DNA of 49,029 bases, from contig DATBAK010000058.1 of assembly GCA_036271555.1 (NCBI GenBank), positions 1 through 49,029 on the forward strand, given 5' to 3'. Shown here piece by piece: positions 10,783-18,266 of this stretch. The notes beneath the pieces were generated by a model. It saw only the letters and a program-made list of their open reading frames with translations, searched no databases and was not told the DNA's origin. The position numbers and the translations under genes are program-made. Position 1 is the first letter of the stretch. Every line of letters begins with the position of its first letter. Source of the stretch: Acidimicrobiia bacterium (GTDB taxonomy: Bacteria > Actinomycetota > Acidimicrobiia > IMCC26256 > PALSA-610).

Positions 10783-10788
10783 ACGCTA
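10783..10788 (-). promoter_or_regulatory. Candidate -10 box for the acyl-CoA dehydrogenase gene
   Basis: TAGCGT on the minus strand ends 6 nt before the GTG start. This spacing fits transcription starting at the start codon (leaderless). Confidence 0.55.
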
Positions 10789-10827
10789 ACCCTCGAGCCG
10801 AGCATCCGGCCCGGTCGTCGGTGCCGA

Positions 10828-11451
10828 ATGCGCAGCGTGACTGCGATCCTGCTCCCTCCCGGCGCGTGCGATCCTGTCGTCATCGATCCTTCTCCCAATT
10901 CCGACGATGGCGAGCTCGTCTCGGCCATCGCGGCCCGCGACGACGGGGCGCTGGCGGAGGCCTATCGCCGCCACGGTCCGAACTGCTTCGCGCTCGCGCG
11001 CCGGGTTCTCGTCGACCGCGCGCTCGCCGAAGAGGTCGTGCAGGAGATCTTCATCCGGCTCTGGAACCAGCCGCTGCGCTACGAGCCCGCGCGTGGCTCA
11101 TTGCGCTCGTTCCTCGTCGCGCAGGCCCACGGGCGCAGCGTCGACCTGTTGCGCGCCGAGACCGCGCGCCGCCGCCGTGAAGAGAAGGAGGCCCGTCAGC
11201 GGTTCGACCCGGTGCTCGACCTCGGTCGCGAGATCGTCAACCTCAACGAGGGCGAGACCGTGCGCGACGCGCTCGCCGCGTTGCCCGAGCCCGAGCGCGT
11301 CGCGATCGAGCTCGCGTACTTCGGCGGGCACACCTACCGCGAGGTCGCGGCGATGCTCGAACAGCCCGAGGGCACGGTGAAGAGCCGCATCCGAGCCGGT
11401 CTGCTCCGGTTGCGCGCCGCGCTCGTCGAGGCGGGGATCACGGAATCATGA
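10828..11451 (+). CDS. ECF-type RNA polymerase sigma factor
   Basis: Group IV sigma factor, 207 residues from ATG 10828 (GTG 10837 is an alternative). Region 2 spans about residues 28-105 (ELVSAIAARDDGALAEAYRR, DRALAEEVVQEIFIRLW, GSLRSFLVAQAHGRSVDLLR). Region 4 spans about 140-200 (LPEPERVAIELAYFGGHTYR, AAMLEQPEGTVKSRIRAGLL). Regions 1 and 3 are absent, as expected. The stop overlaps the anti-sigma start by 4 nt (ATGA). The pairing with an RskA-type anti-sigma places it near the SigK-like groups and suggests release by regulated proteolysis of a membrane anti-sigma. The inducing signal is not evident from the neighbours. Confidence 0.92.
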   Translation: MRSVTAILLPPGACDPVVIDPSPNSDDGELVSAIAARDDGALAEAYRRHGPNCFALARRVLVDRALAEEVVQEIFIRLWNQPLRYEPARGSLRSFLVAQAHGRSVDLLRAETARRRREEKEARQRFDPVLDLGREIVNLNEGETVRDALAALPEPERVAIELAYFGGHTYREVAAMLEQPEGTVKSRIRAGLLRLRAALVEAGITES

Positions 11452-12200
11452 GCGACGCGCGCGACCACTCGGTCGACGACCTCCTGGCTGCCTTCGCGCT
11501 CGACGCCGTCGAGCCCGAGGAACGCGCGCGGGTCGAACGGCACCTCGCCGTCGATCCCGACGCGCGCGCCGAGGTCGACGCGATGCGCGAGACCGCGGCC
11601 GTGCTCGCGTCGGTTCCGCGCGAAGGCCAGGGCGCGTCTGCCGATCTCTGGGACCGCATCGCCGCCGCGATCAAGACCGACGACGAAGCACCGGAGCGCA
11701 CCGCCGTCGAGCCGATCCCGATCACGAGGACACACGGCGCGCGATCGGTTCCGATGCGCGTCTTCGCGCCGATCGCCGCCGCGGCGGCGATCCTCGTCGT
11801 GGTGCTCGCGTTCGCGGTCGCGAACCGTGCTCCGAGCCGTGTCGGCGACACCGCGGCCGCGTACCGCCACGCGGTCGCGCACGGTGCGACGACGGTCGCG
11901 CTCGACACCGGCGCGCACGCGCCCGTTGCCGAGATCGCGTTGCAGTCCGACGGCACCGGATACCTGCGCAACGAGCACCTCGCGGCGCTGCCGGCCGGCC
12001 GCACGTACCAGCTGTGGGCGGTGAACGGCACCGGTGCTTCGCAGACCGCGATCTCGGCGGGTGTGCTCGGTCCCGACCCGAGCGCGGTCGCGTTCCACGT
12101 CGCGTCTGCGCCCGACGCGTTCGCGATCACGGTGGAGCAGGCGCCGGGGGTCGTGCAGTCGACGCAGCAACCCGCGGCCGTGGGCGAGGTGAACGCCTGA
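11448..12200 (+). CDS. RskA-type membrane anti-sigma factor
   Basis: Single-pass membrane regulator of 250 residues that should hold the upstream sigma factor inactive. The cytoplasmic anti-sigma domain (residues 1-55, HSVDDLLAAFALDAVEPEER then RVERHL) lacks the HxxxCxxC zinc motif. A membrane helix follows at about 104-126 (FAPIAAAAAILVVVLAFAVA). The extracytoplasmic RskA domain covers about residues 135-240, with ALPAGRTYQLWAVNG and a closing AITVEQAPG strand. ATG at 11448 overlaps the sigma stop. Its own stop overlaps the probable hemW start, so three genes read as one coupled unit. Confidence 0.9.
   Translation: MSDARDHSVDDLLAAFALDAVEPEERARVERHLAVDPDARAEVDAMRETAAVLASVPREGQGASADLWDRIAAAIKTDDEAPERTAVEPIPITRTHGARSVPMRVFAPIAAAAAILVVVLAFAVANRAPSRVGDTAAAYRHAVAHGATTVALDTGAHAPVAEIALQSDGTGYLRNEHLAALPAGRTYQLWAVNGTGASQTAISAGVLGPDPSAVAFHVASAPDAFAITVEQAPGVVQSTQQPAAVGEVNA
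12186..12191 (+). promoter_or_regulatory. Ribosome-binding site supporting a CTG start for hemW
   Basis: GAGGTG lies five nt before CTG 12197. No ATG, GTG or TTG exists in the hemW frame between 12014 and the conserved N-terminal strand. Confidence 0.5.
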
Positions 12201-13324
12201 TCGCTCCGGATCCGTTCGGTGTCTACGTACACGTGCCGTTCTGCGCGCACCGGTGCGATTACTGCGACTTCGCGACGTGGACGGACCGCGCGCACCTCGT
12301 CGACGACTACGTCGACGCGTGTGTCACCGATCTCGGACGCCGCGCGCCGCAGCCCGCGACGAGCGTCTTCTTCGGTGGCGGCACGCCCTCGTTGATCCCG
12401 GCCGAGCAACTCGTCCGCGTCCTCGACGCGATCCCGCGCGCCGACGACTGCGAGGTGACGGTCGAGTGCAATCCCGACTCGGTCGACGACGCGAAGCTCG
12501 CGTCGTACCGCGAGCACGGCGTGAACCGGCTGTCGTTCGGCATGCAGTCGAGCCGCGCGCACGTGCTCGCCGCACTCGGCCGGACGCACGACCGTGCAAA
12601 CGTCGCGCGTTCGATCGCCGCCGCGCGCGACGTGGGCTTCGCGCGGGTGAGCGTCGACCTCATCTACGGCACGCCGGGGGAGTCCCTCGACGACTGGCGC
12701 CGCACGCTCGACGACGCGCTCGCACTCGAACCCGATCACGTGAGCGCGTACGCGCTGACCGTCGAGCCCGCGACCCCGCTCGGCAAGCGCGTCGCCGCGG
12801 GCACCGCACGATCGCCCGACGACGACGACCAGGCCGACAAGTACGCGATCGCCGACGAGCGTCTCTCGGACGCGGGCTTCGAGTGGTACGAGATCTCGAA
12901 CTGGGCGCGCCCAGAACAGGAGTCTCGCCACAACCTCCTGTACTGGACCGGTGCCGATTACCTCGCGATCGGTTGCGCCGCGCACGGCTACACGGACGGC
13001 CGCCGCTGGTGGACCGTGCGCACGCCCGAGCGCTACATCGAGCGCGTCGCGCAGGCGGACTCCACCGAAGCCGACTCCGAGACGCTCGATCCCGCCGCAC
13101 GCGAGGAAGAGGCGTTCGCGCTCCTCCTCCGACTGCGCGCCGGCGCACTCCTTCCGGCCGCGGCCCTGAAGACCGCCGGAGCCCTCGCCGACGGCGGCCT
13201 CCTCGATCCCGCCGCCCTGCCCGAGCGCGTGGTCCTCACCCGGTCGGGACGGCTCATGGCCTCCGACGTCACCGCCCGCCTCCTCCTCGCGCTCGAAGCG
13301 GGCTCGATACCGAGTCGCACGTGA
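12197..13324 (+). CDS. hemW: Radical SAM heme chaperone HemW (formerly HemN-like)
   Basis: Radical SAM protein thought to insert heme into respiratory proteins rather than oxidise coproporphyrinogen. The 375-residue protein begins at the conserved strand FGVYVHVPFC; the [4Fe-4S] motif is C16-x3-C20-x2-C23 (CAHRCDYC). Further landmarks are FFGGGTPSLI, VTVECNPDS, RLSFGMQSS, SVDLIYGTPGES and a C-terminal HemN-like region with YEISNWARP and RHNLLYW. The HemN-specific extra N-terminal segment is absent, which favours HemW. The start is unusual: CTG 12197 overlaps the anti-sigma stop (CTGA); the only standard alternative, GTG 12014, would overlap rskA by 187 nt and add an Arg/Gly-rich tail. Confidence 0.92.
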   Translation: MIAPDPFGVYVHVPFCAHRCDYCDFATWTDRAHLVDDYVDACVTDLGRRAPQPATSVFFGGGTPSLIPAEQLVRVLDAIPRADDCEVTVECNPDSVDDAKLASYREHGVNRLSFGMQSSRAHVLAALGRTHDRANVARSIAAARDVGFARVSVDLIYGTPGESLDDWRRTLDDALALEPDHVSAYALTVEPATPLGKRVAAGTARSPDDDDQADKYAIADERLSDAGFEWYEISNWARPEQESRHNLLYWTGADYLAIGCAAHGYTDGRRWWTVRTPERYIERVAQADSTEADSETLDPAAREEEAFALLLRLRAGALLPAAALKTAGALADGGLLDPAALPERVVLTRSGRLMASDVTARLLLALEAGSIPSRT

Positions 13325-13337
13325 TCCGACGGTCTCC

Positions 13338-13411
13338 CATCCCGCGTGCGGAGCGGCGAGCGGCGGCGCAGCCGAGCGGGCCCGGTACCCCGGCTCGCAG
13401 CGAGCGCGACC
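13338..13411 (-). repeat. Copy E of a dispersed intergenic element (reverse orientation)
   Basis: Read on the minus strand this stretch carries GGTCGCGCTCGC (13400-13411) and, further on, GCTCGCCGCTCCGCACGC. The 24 nt at 13338-13361 match 35440-35463 in inverted orientation at 22 of 24 positions. It lies between hemW and the hrcA operator. Confidence 0.55.
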
Positions 13412-13418
13412 GGAAGCG

Positions 13419-13445
13419 CTGGCACTCGGTACCATTGAGTGCCAA
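13419..13445. promoter_or_regulatory. CIRCE operator (HrcA-binding site)
   Basis: Inverted repeat CTGGCACTC - 9 nt - GAGTGCCAA, close to the classical TTAGCACTC-N9-GAGTGCTAA. A TACCAT -10-like hexamer (13430-13435) sits in the 9-nt spacer, so bound HrcA would block polymerase directly. It lies 41 nt upstream of the hrcA ATG, fitting autoregulation of hrcA-dnaJ. Confidence 0.9.
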
Positions 13446-13486
13446 TCCGCCGCCGTCCCGGCGGACCGGTTCCGGGTGGGAGCCCC

Positions 13487-14524
13487 ATGACTGAGCCCGA
13501 GCAGGTCCTCGACGACCGCAAGTCGGCGATCCTGCGCGCCATCGTCGAGGAGTACGTCGCGTCGGCGCAGCCGGTCGGGTCGCAGACGATCGCCCACACC
13601 CGCGACCTCGGCGTCTCCGCCGCGACGGTGCGCAACGAGATGGGCGCGCTCGAGCGCGAGGGCTTCATCACCCAGCCCCACACCTCGGCCGGCCGCATCC
13701 CGACCGACAAGGGCTACCGCTTCTACGTCGACCGCTTCACCGGCGAGGGCTCGCTGCCCGCGCCCCAGCGCCGGGAGGTTGCCGACTTCTTCATGTCGGC
13801 GGTGGGCGTGATGGACGACCTCCTCCTCAACACGAGCCAGCTGCTCGCGCGCCTCACCTGCCACGCCGCAGTCATCGTCGGTCCGCAGCCCGATGTCGCG
13901 GTCGTCGTCGGCTTGACGCTCGTGCGGCTCCAGCCGCGGGTCGTGCTCGCAGTCGTCGTGCTGTCGAACGGCGCGGTCGAGAAGGAGCACGTCGTCCTCG
14001 ACTTCGACGTGAGCGACGACGACGTCGCCGCCGCGAACGCGCAGCTGTCGCGCCACCTGCTCGGCTCGACGTTCGCGACCATCAGTGATCCGCCGCGCGC
14101 GTCCGGCCGACCCGACCTCGCGCAGCGGCTCGCCGGCGACATCTGCGACGCGCTCCGCCACCGCGCGGCGATCGGTAGTGAGCCGTTGTTCGTCGGCGGT
14201 GCGAGCCGCCTCGCCGCCGAGCACGAGGCGTTCGCGAACGCGAACGTCGCGGCGCGCCTGCTCGACCTGCTCGAGGAGCACGTCGTGATGGTTGCGCTCA
14301 TGCGTGAGCTGCTCGGCCCGGGCGTGACCGTGCGCATCGGTTCCGAGCACGAGAGCACCGACCTGCGCGACTGCTCGGTCGTGCTCGCGCCGTATCTCGT
14401 CGAGGGTCAGCCCGGCGGTACGGTCGGTGTTCTCGGCCCGACGCGCATGGACTACCGCCAGGCCCAGGCCGCGGTCGCCACGGTGTCGCGCCTGCTCAGT
14501 CGTTCGCTCTCCCACTCGACGTGA
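13487..14524 (+). CDS. hrcA: Heat-inducible transcription repressor HrcA
   Basis: Repressor of class I heat-shock genes that binds CIRCE. The 345-residue protein starts at ATG 13487 after a GGTGGGAG ribosome-binding site. The N-terminal winged helix (about residues 5-80) includes LRAIVEEYVASAQPVGSQTI, VSAATVRNEMGALEREG and the wing HTSAGRIPTDKGYRFYVD. A GAF-like core and dimerisation region follow (about 90-340), with a C-terminal GGTVGVLGPTRMDYRQA. The gene is preceded by a CIRCE element and its stop overlaps the dnaJ start (GTGA). Confidence 0.97.
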   Translation: MTEPEQVLDDRKSAILRAIVEEYVASAQPVGSQTIAHTRDLGVSAATVRNEMGALEREGFITQPHTSAGRIPTDKGYRFYVDRFTGEGSLPAPQRREVADFFMSAVGVMDDLLLNTSQLLARLTCHAAVIVGPQPDVAVVVGLTLVRLQPRVVLAVVVLSNGAVEKEHVVLDFDVSDDDVAAANAQLSRHLLGSTFATISDPPRASGRPDLAQRLAGDICDALRHRAAIGSEPLFVGGASRLAAEHEAFANANVAARLLDLLEEHVVMVALMRELLGPGVTVRIGSEHESTDLRDCSVVLAPYLVEGQPGGTVGVLGPTRMDYRQAQAAVATVSRLLSRSLSHST

Positions 14525-15645
14525 CGACCACCCCGATGCAGGACTTCTACGAGATTCTCGGCGTCACCCGCAGCGCCACCGACGACGAGATCAAGAAGGC
14601 GTACCGCGCGCTCGCGCGGCAGTACCACCCGGACGCGAACCCCGGCGACGCCGACGCCGAAGCGCGCTTCAAGGAAGTGTCGGTCGCGTACGAGACACTG
14701 CGCGATCCCGAGAAGCGCCGGCGCTACGACATGTTCGGCGCCGAGGGTCTCGGCCAGGCCGCGGGCTTCGGCGGCGGGGACTTCGGGCTCAACGACCTGT
14801 TCGACGCGTTCTTCGGCGGCGACGCCTTCGGCCGTGCACGCGGTTCGGCGGGGCCGCCGCGCGGGCAGGACGCCGAGACGGCGATGGAGCTGACGCTCGA
14901 AGAGGCCGCGTTCGGCGTGACCCGCACGCTCGAGATCACGATGCCCGTCGAGTGCGACACCTGTGGCGGCGACGGCGCCGCCGAGGGCACGCACGCGGAG
15001 ACCTGTCCGACGTGCGAAGGCCGCGGCGAGGTTCGCCAGATGCGGCGTTCCATCCTCGGCCAGCTCGTGACCGCGGGTCCGTGCCCCCAGTGCAGCGGTC
15101 TCGGCACGATCGTGCCGAACCCGTGTCCGACCTGTCGCGGCGAGGGTCGTCACCGCGGGACGCGCAGCCTCGACGTCGAGGTGCCGCCGGGCATCGACGA
15201 CGGGCAACGGCTGCGGCTCGCGGGTCGGGGCCCTGCCGCGCCGCGCGGCGGCGGAGCCGGCGACCTCTACGTCGGCGTGCGCATGCGGCGCGATCCGCGC
15301 TTCGAGCGCCGCGGCGACGACCTCTACCGCCTCCAGCGCGTCGCGCTCACGCAGGCCGCGCTCGGTGCCGAGGTCGAGATCGAGACCCTCGACGGGCCCG
15401 AGGTCGTGATCGTCGAGCCGGGTACGCAACCCGGTGCGGTGCAGCGCATCCGCGGGAAGGGCATGCCGTCGCTGCGCACCGGGCGGCGCGGCGACATCCT
15501 CGTCGAGCTCGACGTCGAGGTGCCGACCGACCTCACCGGCGACCAGGCCGAGCTGCTCGCGCAGTTCGCCGCGCTCCGCGGCGAAGAGGTGTCGCCGCCC
15601 AAGGATCACGGACTCTTCTCGCGCATCAAGTCCGCCTTCCAATGA
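14521..15645 (+). CDS. dnaJ: Chaperone protein DnaJ (type I Hsp40)
   Basis: Co-chaperone stimulating the DnaK ATPase, 374 residues. The J domain (about residues 8-72) has the catalytic HPD at 36-38. A Gly/Phe region follows (GFGGGDFGLNDLFDAFFGG), then four CxxCxGxG zinc repeats (CDTCGGDG, CPTCEGRG, CPQCSGLG, CPTCRGEG), the substrate-binding barrels and a short C-terminal dimerisation tail. GTG 14521 overlaps the hrcA stop. In actinobacteria this hrcA-linked copy is usually the second DnaJ, separate from the dnaK-grpE-dnaJ operon; that it is a second copy here is inferred, since the rest of the genome is not seen. Confidence 0.96.
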   Translation: MTTTPMQDFYEILGVTRSATDDEIKKAYRALARQYHPDANPGDADAEARFKEVSVAYETLRDPEKRRRYDMFGAEGLGQAAGFGGGDFGLNDLFDAFFGGDAFGRARGSAGPPRGQDAETAMELTLEEAAFGVTRTLEITMPVECDTCGGDGAAEGTHAETCPTCEGRGEVRQMRRSILGQLVTAGPCPQCSGLGTIVPNPCPTCRGEGRHRGTRSLDVEVPPGIDDGQRLRLAGRGPAAPRGGGAGDLYVGVRMRRDPRFERRGDDLYRLQRVALTQAALGAEVEIETLDGPEVVIVEPGTQPGAVQRIRGKGMPSLRTGRRGDILVELDVEVPTDLTGDQAELLAQFAALRGEEVSPPKDHGLFSRIKSAFQ

Positions 15646-15652
15646 GTGTGCG

Positions 15653-15689
15653 CTCTGGTCGGGCTCGCACGCTTCGCCCTCCGGACGCC
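15653..15689 (+). repeat. Copy A of the dispersed intergenic element
   Basis: CTCTGGTCGGGCTCGC followed by CTTCGCCCTCCGGACGCC begins seven nt after the dnaJ stop and aligns along its length with copy B at 41112-41150. Confidence 0.5.
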
Positions 15690-15754
15690 CCAGTCGCAGG
15701 TTTCGACGGGCCGCGAAGCGACCCCGCGATCGTGGCGGTCGCGGCGCGCGCACG

Positions 15755-16543
15755 GTGAACGCGGCCTGCGCCGCGGACGAAGCCGCGGCCGCGCACTGCT
15801 TCGTCGACGCGCTCGACACCGCGGTCACCGTCGAGGGCGCCGACGGCCATCACCTCCAGCGCGTCCGCCGGTTGCGCGTCGGTGAGCTCGTCACCGCGGC
15901 CGACGGCGACGGCCGGTGGCGGCGCTACGTGGTCGCGAGCGCGGAGCCGGGCCGCCTGCTGTTGCGCGCCGACTCCGAAGTCGCGTGCGAGCCCGAGCCT
16001 GCGCCGGGAGTGTCGCTCGCGGTCGCGCTCACGAAGGGCGCGAAGCTCGAGACCGTCGTCGCGCAGTTGACCGAGCTCGGCGTGCGCCGCATCGAGCCGG
16101 TGCGGGCCCGTCGGTCGGTCGTGCGTTGGGACGACGACCGGGCCGCGGCCGCGGTCGACCGGCTCCGCTCGGTCGCGAGGGAGGCGGCGATGCAGTGCCG
16201 GCGGGCACGGGTGCCCGACGTCGCGCCGGTGGCCGATCTCGCCGCCCTCACCGGCCGCCCCGGCCTCGTGATCGCCAGCCGCACGGGCGATCCGGCCGAA
16301 GCGCTGGCCGCGCCGCCGGCCGGGGAGGTCTGGACGGTCGTCGTCGGGCCGGAGGGTGGGTTCGATCCCGGCGAGGTCGAGGCGCTCGGCCCCGCGGCCG
16401 TCATCAGATTGTCACCGTACGTGCTGCGCGCCGCGACCGCGCCGGTCGTAGCGGCCGCTTTGCTCGTCGCGCGAGCGTCCCCTGGGCCTGATGTGGTCAG
16501 TGATGCTTCGATCACCCAAAGTGAGTCCCCCTCGGAAGCATGA
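15755..16543 (+). CDS. rsmE: 16S rRNA (uracil-1498-N3)-methyltransferase RsmE
   Basis: SPOUT-class methyltransferase that modifies U1498 in the 30S decoding region. The 262-residue protein has an N-terminal PUA-like domain (about 15-75, with GHHLQRVRRLRVGELVTAADG) and the knotted SPOUT domain with ALTKGAKLETVVAQLTELGV, VVGPEGGFDPGEVEALG and the C-terminal knot LSPYVLRAATAPVVAA. GTG 15755 is the only sensible start close to the conserved region. The gene follows dnaJ by 109 nt, a widespread arrangement. Its last codons contain a candidate BldD box. Confidence 0.94.
   Translation: MNAACAADEAAAAHCFVDALDTAVTVEGADGHHLQRVRRLRVGELVTAADGDGRWRRYVVASAEPGRLLLRADSEVACEPEPAPGVSLAVALTKGAKLETVVAQLTELGVRRIEPVRARRSVVRWDDDRAAAAVDRLRSVAREAAMQCRRARVPDVAPVADLAALTGRPGLVIASRTGDPAEALAAPPAGEVWTVVVGPEGGFDPGEVEALGPAAVIRLSPYVLRAATAPVVAAALLVARASPGPDVVSDASITQSESPSEA
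16512..16524. promoter_or_regulatory. Candidate BldD box 1 upstream of bldD
   Basis: TCAC-CCAAA-GTGA is a perfect inverted repeat matching the Streptomyces BldD consensus as I recall it (TNAC-N5-GTNA). It lies inside the 3' end of rsmE, 88 nt before the bldD start. Confidence 0.6.
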
Positions 16544-16568
16544 CTTTCACGTAGCGTGCTGGTATTCT
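16540..16568 (+). promoter_or_regulatory. bldD: Candidate bldD promoter with BldD box 2 in its spacer
   Basis: A -35-like ATGACT (16540-16545) and a -10 TATTCT (16563-16568) are separated by 17 nt. In the spacer, TCAC-GTAGC-GTGC (16547-16559) matches the TNAC-N5-GTNA pattern with one mismatch. The two boxes are 35 bp apart, on nearly the same helix face. This suggests negative self-regulation. Confidence 0.5.
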
Positions 16569-16611
16569 CAGCCGCGGGGCTGGTACGGGCGCAGGGGTGA
16601 GGGAGTTCGGG

Positions 16612-17109
16612 GTGTCGAGCAGCGGAGCACGTGTCGGGGAGCGTCTCAGGGCGATCCGCCGGCAAAAGGGCCTTTCCCTCCACGATGTGGAGGCACGGTC
16701 GAACCTCGAGTTCAAGGCGTCCGTTCTCGGCGCCTACGAGCGCGGCGAGCGGGCCATCTCGGTCCCGAGGCTGTTGCGGCTCTCGGAGATCTACGAGGTG
16801 CCCGGCGACCAGCTGCTGCCTCGGGACTCCGAGTCCGAGATCAACCTCGCCGATGCCGGCACCACGTCGGGCCTGTCGCTCGACACCGGCTACACGATCG
16901 ATCTCACTCGCCTCGGCGACGTCGACGATCCCGACGCGGCGATCCTGTCGCGCTACGCGCGCACGATCCAGCTGCAGCGTCAGGACTTCAACGGCAAGAT
17001 GCTGACGATTCGGCGCGACGACCTGCGCGTGTTGGCCGCGGTGCTCGACCGGGGCGTCGAAGAGCTCGGCTTGCGCTTCGACCAACTCGGTCTGCGCGCC
17101 ACCACCTGA
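16612..17109 (+). CDS. bldD: BldD-type global regulator with cyclic-di-GMP signature
   Basis: Small XRE-family regulator of 165 residues that matches Streptomyces BldD end to end. The N-terminal helix-turn-helix (about 8-70) reads VGERLRAIRRQKGLSLHDVE and VLGAYERGERAISV, close to the BldD YERGDRAVTV. The C-terminal ligand domain carries R123-Q-D125, eight residues, then R134-R-D-D137, fitting the RxD-x8-RxxD motif that binds a cyclic-di-GMP tetramer. GTG 16612 is preferred over 16597: GAGGGAG lies about six nt upstream, and the product then begins like BldD (SS, then LRAIR at equal distance). It stands alone between rsmE and phoH, with candidate BldD boxes upstream. Confidence 0.9.
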   Translation: MSSSGARVGERLRAIRRQKGLSLHDVEARSNLEFKASVLGAYERGERAISVPRLLRLSEIYEVPGDQLLPRDSESEINLADAGTTSGLSLDTGYTIDLTRLGDVDDPDAAILSRYARTIQLQRQDFNGKMLTIRRDDLRVLAAVLDRGVEELGLRFDQLGLRATT

Positions 17110-17145
17110 GGTTGCGAGCCGCGCCGGAGCGTTCGTCGGCGCCGC

Positions 17146-17151
17146 TACGCT
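17146..17151 (+). promoter_or_regulatory. Candidate -10 box for phoH
   Basis: TACGCT ends 10 nt before the TTG start; no Shine-Dalgarno sequence is present. A very short leader or leaderless mRNA is likely. Confidence 0.45.
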
Positions 17152-17161
17152 GACGTCTGCC

Positions 17162-18130
17162 TTGGCAACTTCCGCGGCGTCCACGCAGGTCAAGATCCTC
17201 GTCCCGGGCAACCACTTGATGGTCGGCCTGCTCGGTCAACGCGACGAGCTGCTGCGCATGGTCGAAGACGCGTTCCCCGTGTCGATCCACGTGCGCGGCA
17301 ACGAGATCACCGTGACCGGCGAGGAAGCCGAGACCGAGCGCGTCGGCCGGCTGTTCGAGGAGCTCGTCGTCCTGCTCGAGCGCGGTCACGAGCTCGACCG
17401 CGACAACGTGTCGCGTTCGATCGAGATGTTGAAGGCCGACCAGCGTCCGAGCGAGGTGCTGACCGTCGAGGTCGTGAAGGGTCGCAAGACCGTGCGGCCG
17501 AAGACGAGCGGTCAGAAGCGCTACGTCGACGCCGTGCGCGAGAACACGGTCACGTTCGCGATCGGACCCGCGGGCACCGGCAAGAGCTACCTCGCGGTCG
17601 CGCTCGCGGTGCAGGCGCTCCAGGCGAAGCAGGTGAACCGCATCATCCTCACCCGTCCGGCGGTCGAGGCCGGCGAGCGACTCGGGTTCCTGCCCGGCGA
17701 CGTCCTCGCGAAGGTCGATCCGTATCTGCGGCCGCTGTACGACGCGCTCTACGACATGGTCGAGCCCGAGGCGATCGGCCGGCTCATGGAACGGGGCACG
17801 ATCGAGGTCGCGCCGCTCGCCTACATGCGCGGCCGCACGCTCAACGACTCGTTCATCATCCTCGACGAGGCGCAGAACACCACCGCCGAGCAGATGAAGA
17901 TGTTCCTGACGCGGCTGGGCTTCGGGTCCAAGGCCGTCGTCACCGGCGACATCACGCAGATCGATCTGCCCGACGGTCGCGGCCGTTCGGGGCTGCTGGC
18001 GGTGCGCTCGGTCCTCGACGACATCGACGGGCTCGTGTTCGTCGAGCTGGGCAGCAGCGACGTCGTGCGGCACCGCATCGTGCAGGACATCGTCGACGCG
18101 TACGAGCGCCACGAGACGAGCAAACCGTGA
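17162..18130 (+). CDS. phoH: PhoH-like ATPase
   Basis: Cytoplasmic P-loop ATPase of the PhoH/YbeZ family, usually encoded beside YbeY and linked to ribosome and RNA quality control. The 322-residue protein has an N-terminal RNA-binding-like region (about 1-80, SIHVRGNEITVTGEEAE), Walker A GPAGTGKS (near residue 138), ILTRPAVEAGERLGFLPGD, Walker B FIILDEAQN and the sensor TGDITQIDLP. The TTG start at 17162 is supported by the conserved VKILVPGNHLMVGLLG close behind. ybeY follows after 136 nt. Confidence 0.93.
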   Translation: MATSAASTQVKILVPGNHLMVGLLGQRDELLRMVEDAFPVSIHVRGNEITVTGEEAETERVGRLFEELVVLLERGHELDRDNVSRSIEMLKADQRPSEVLTVEVVKGRKTVRPKTSGQKRYVDAVRENTVTFAIGPAGTGKSYLAVALAVQALQAKQVNRIILTRPAVEAGERLGFLPGDVLAKVDPYLRPLYDALYDMVEPEAIGRLMERGTIEVAPLAYMRGRTLNDSFIILDEAQNTTAEQMKMFLTRLGFGSKAVVTGDITQIDLPDGRGRSGLLAVRSVLDDIDGLVFVELGSSDVVRHRIVQDIVDAYERHETSKP

Positions 18131-18163
18131 GTGCCGTGACCCGGCGCGCACGATCCGGTCTTT

Positions 18164-18208
18164 CCCACGCGGCGAAGGCGGCGAGCGGAGCGACCCGTCG
18201 AGCTCGCC
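18164..18208 (-). repeat. Possible degenerate copy F of the intergenic element
   Basis: On the minus strand this reads GGTCGCTCCGCTCGCCGCC, resembling the second half of the element. The match is weak. It lies between phoH and ybeY. Confidence 0.25.
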
Positions 18209-18266
18209 AGAGAGCGCCCGAAGTCGCGACCCGAAGGGGAGCGACTGAAGTAGCGAGCGAATCGAC

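Noticed and set aside
11438-14515. A 1025-residue minus-strand frame
   Set aside because: It runs antisense through rskA, hemW and hrcA, all confidently identified on the plus strand.
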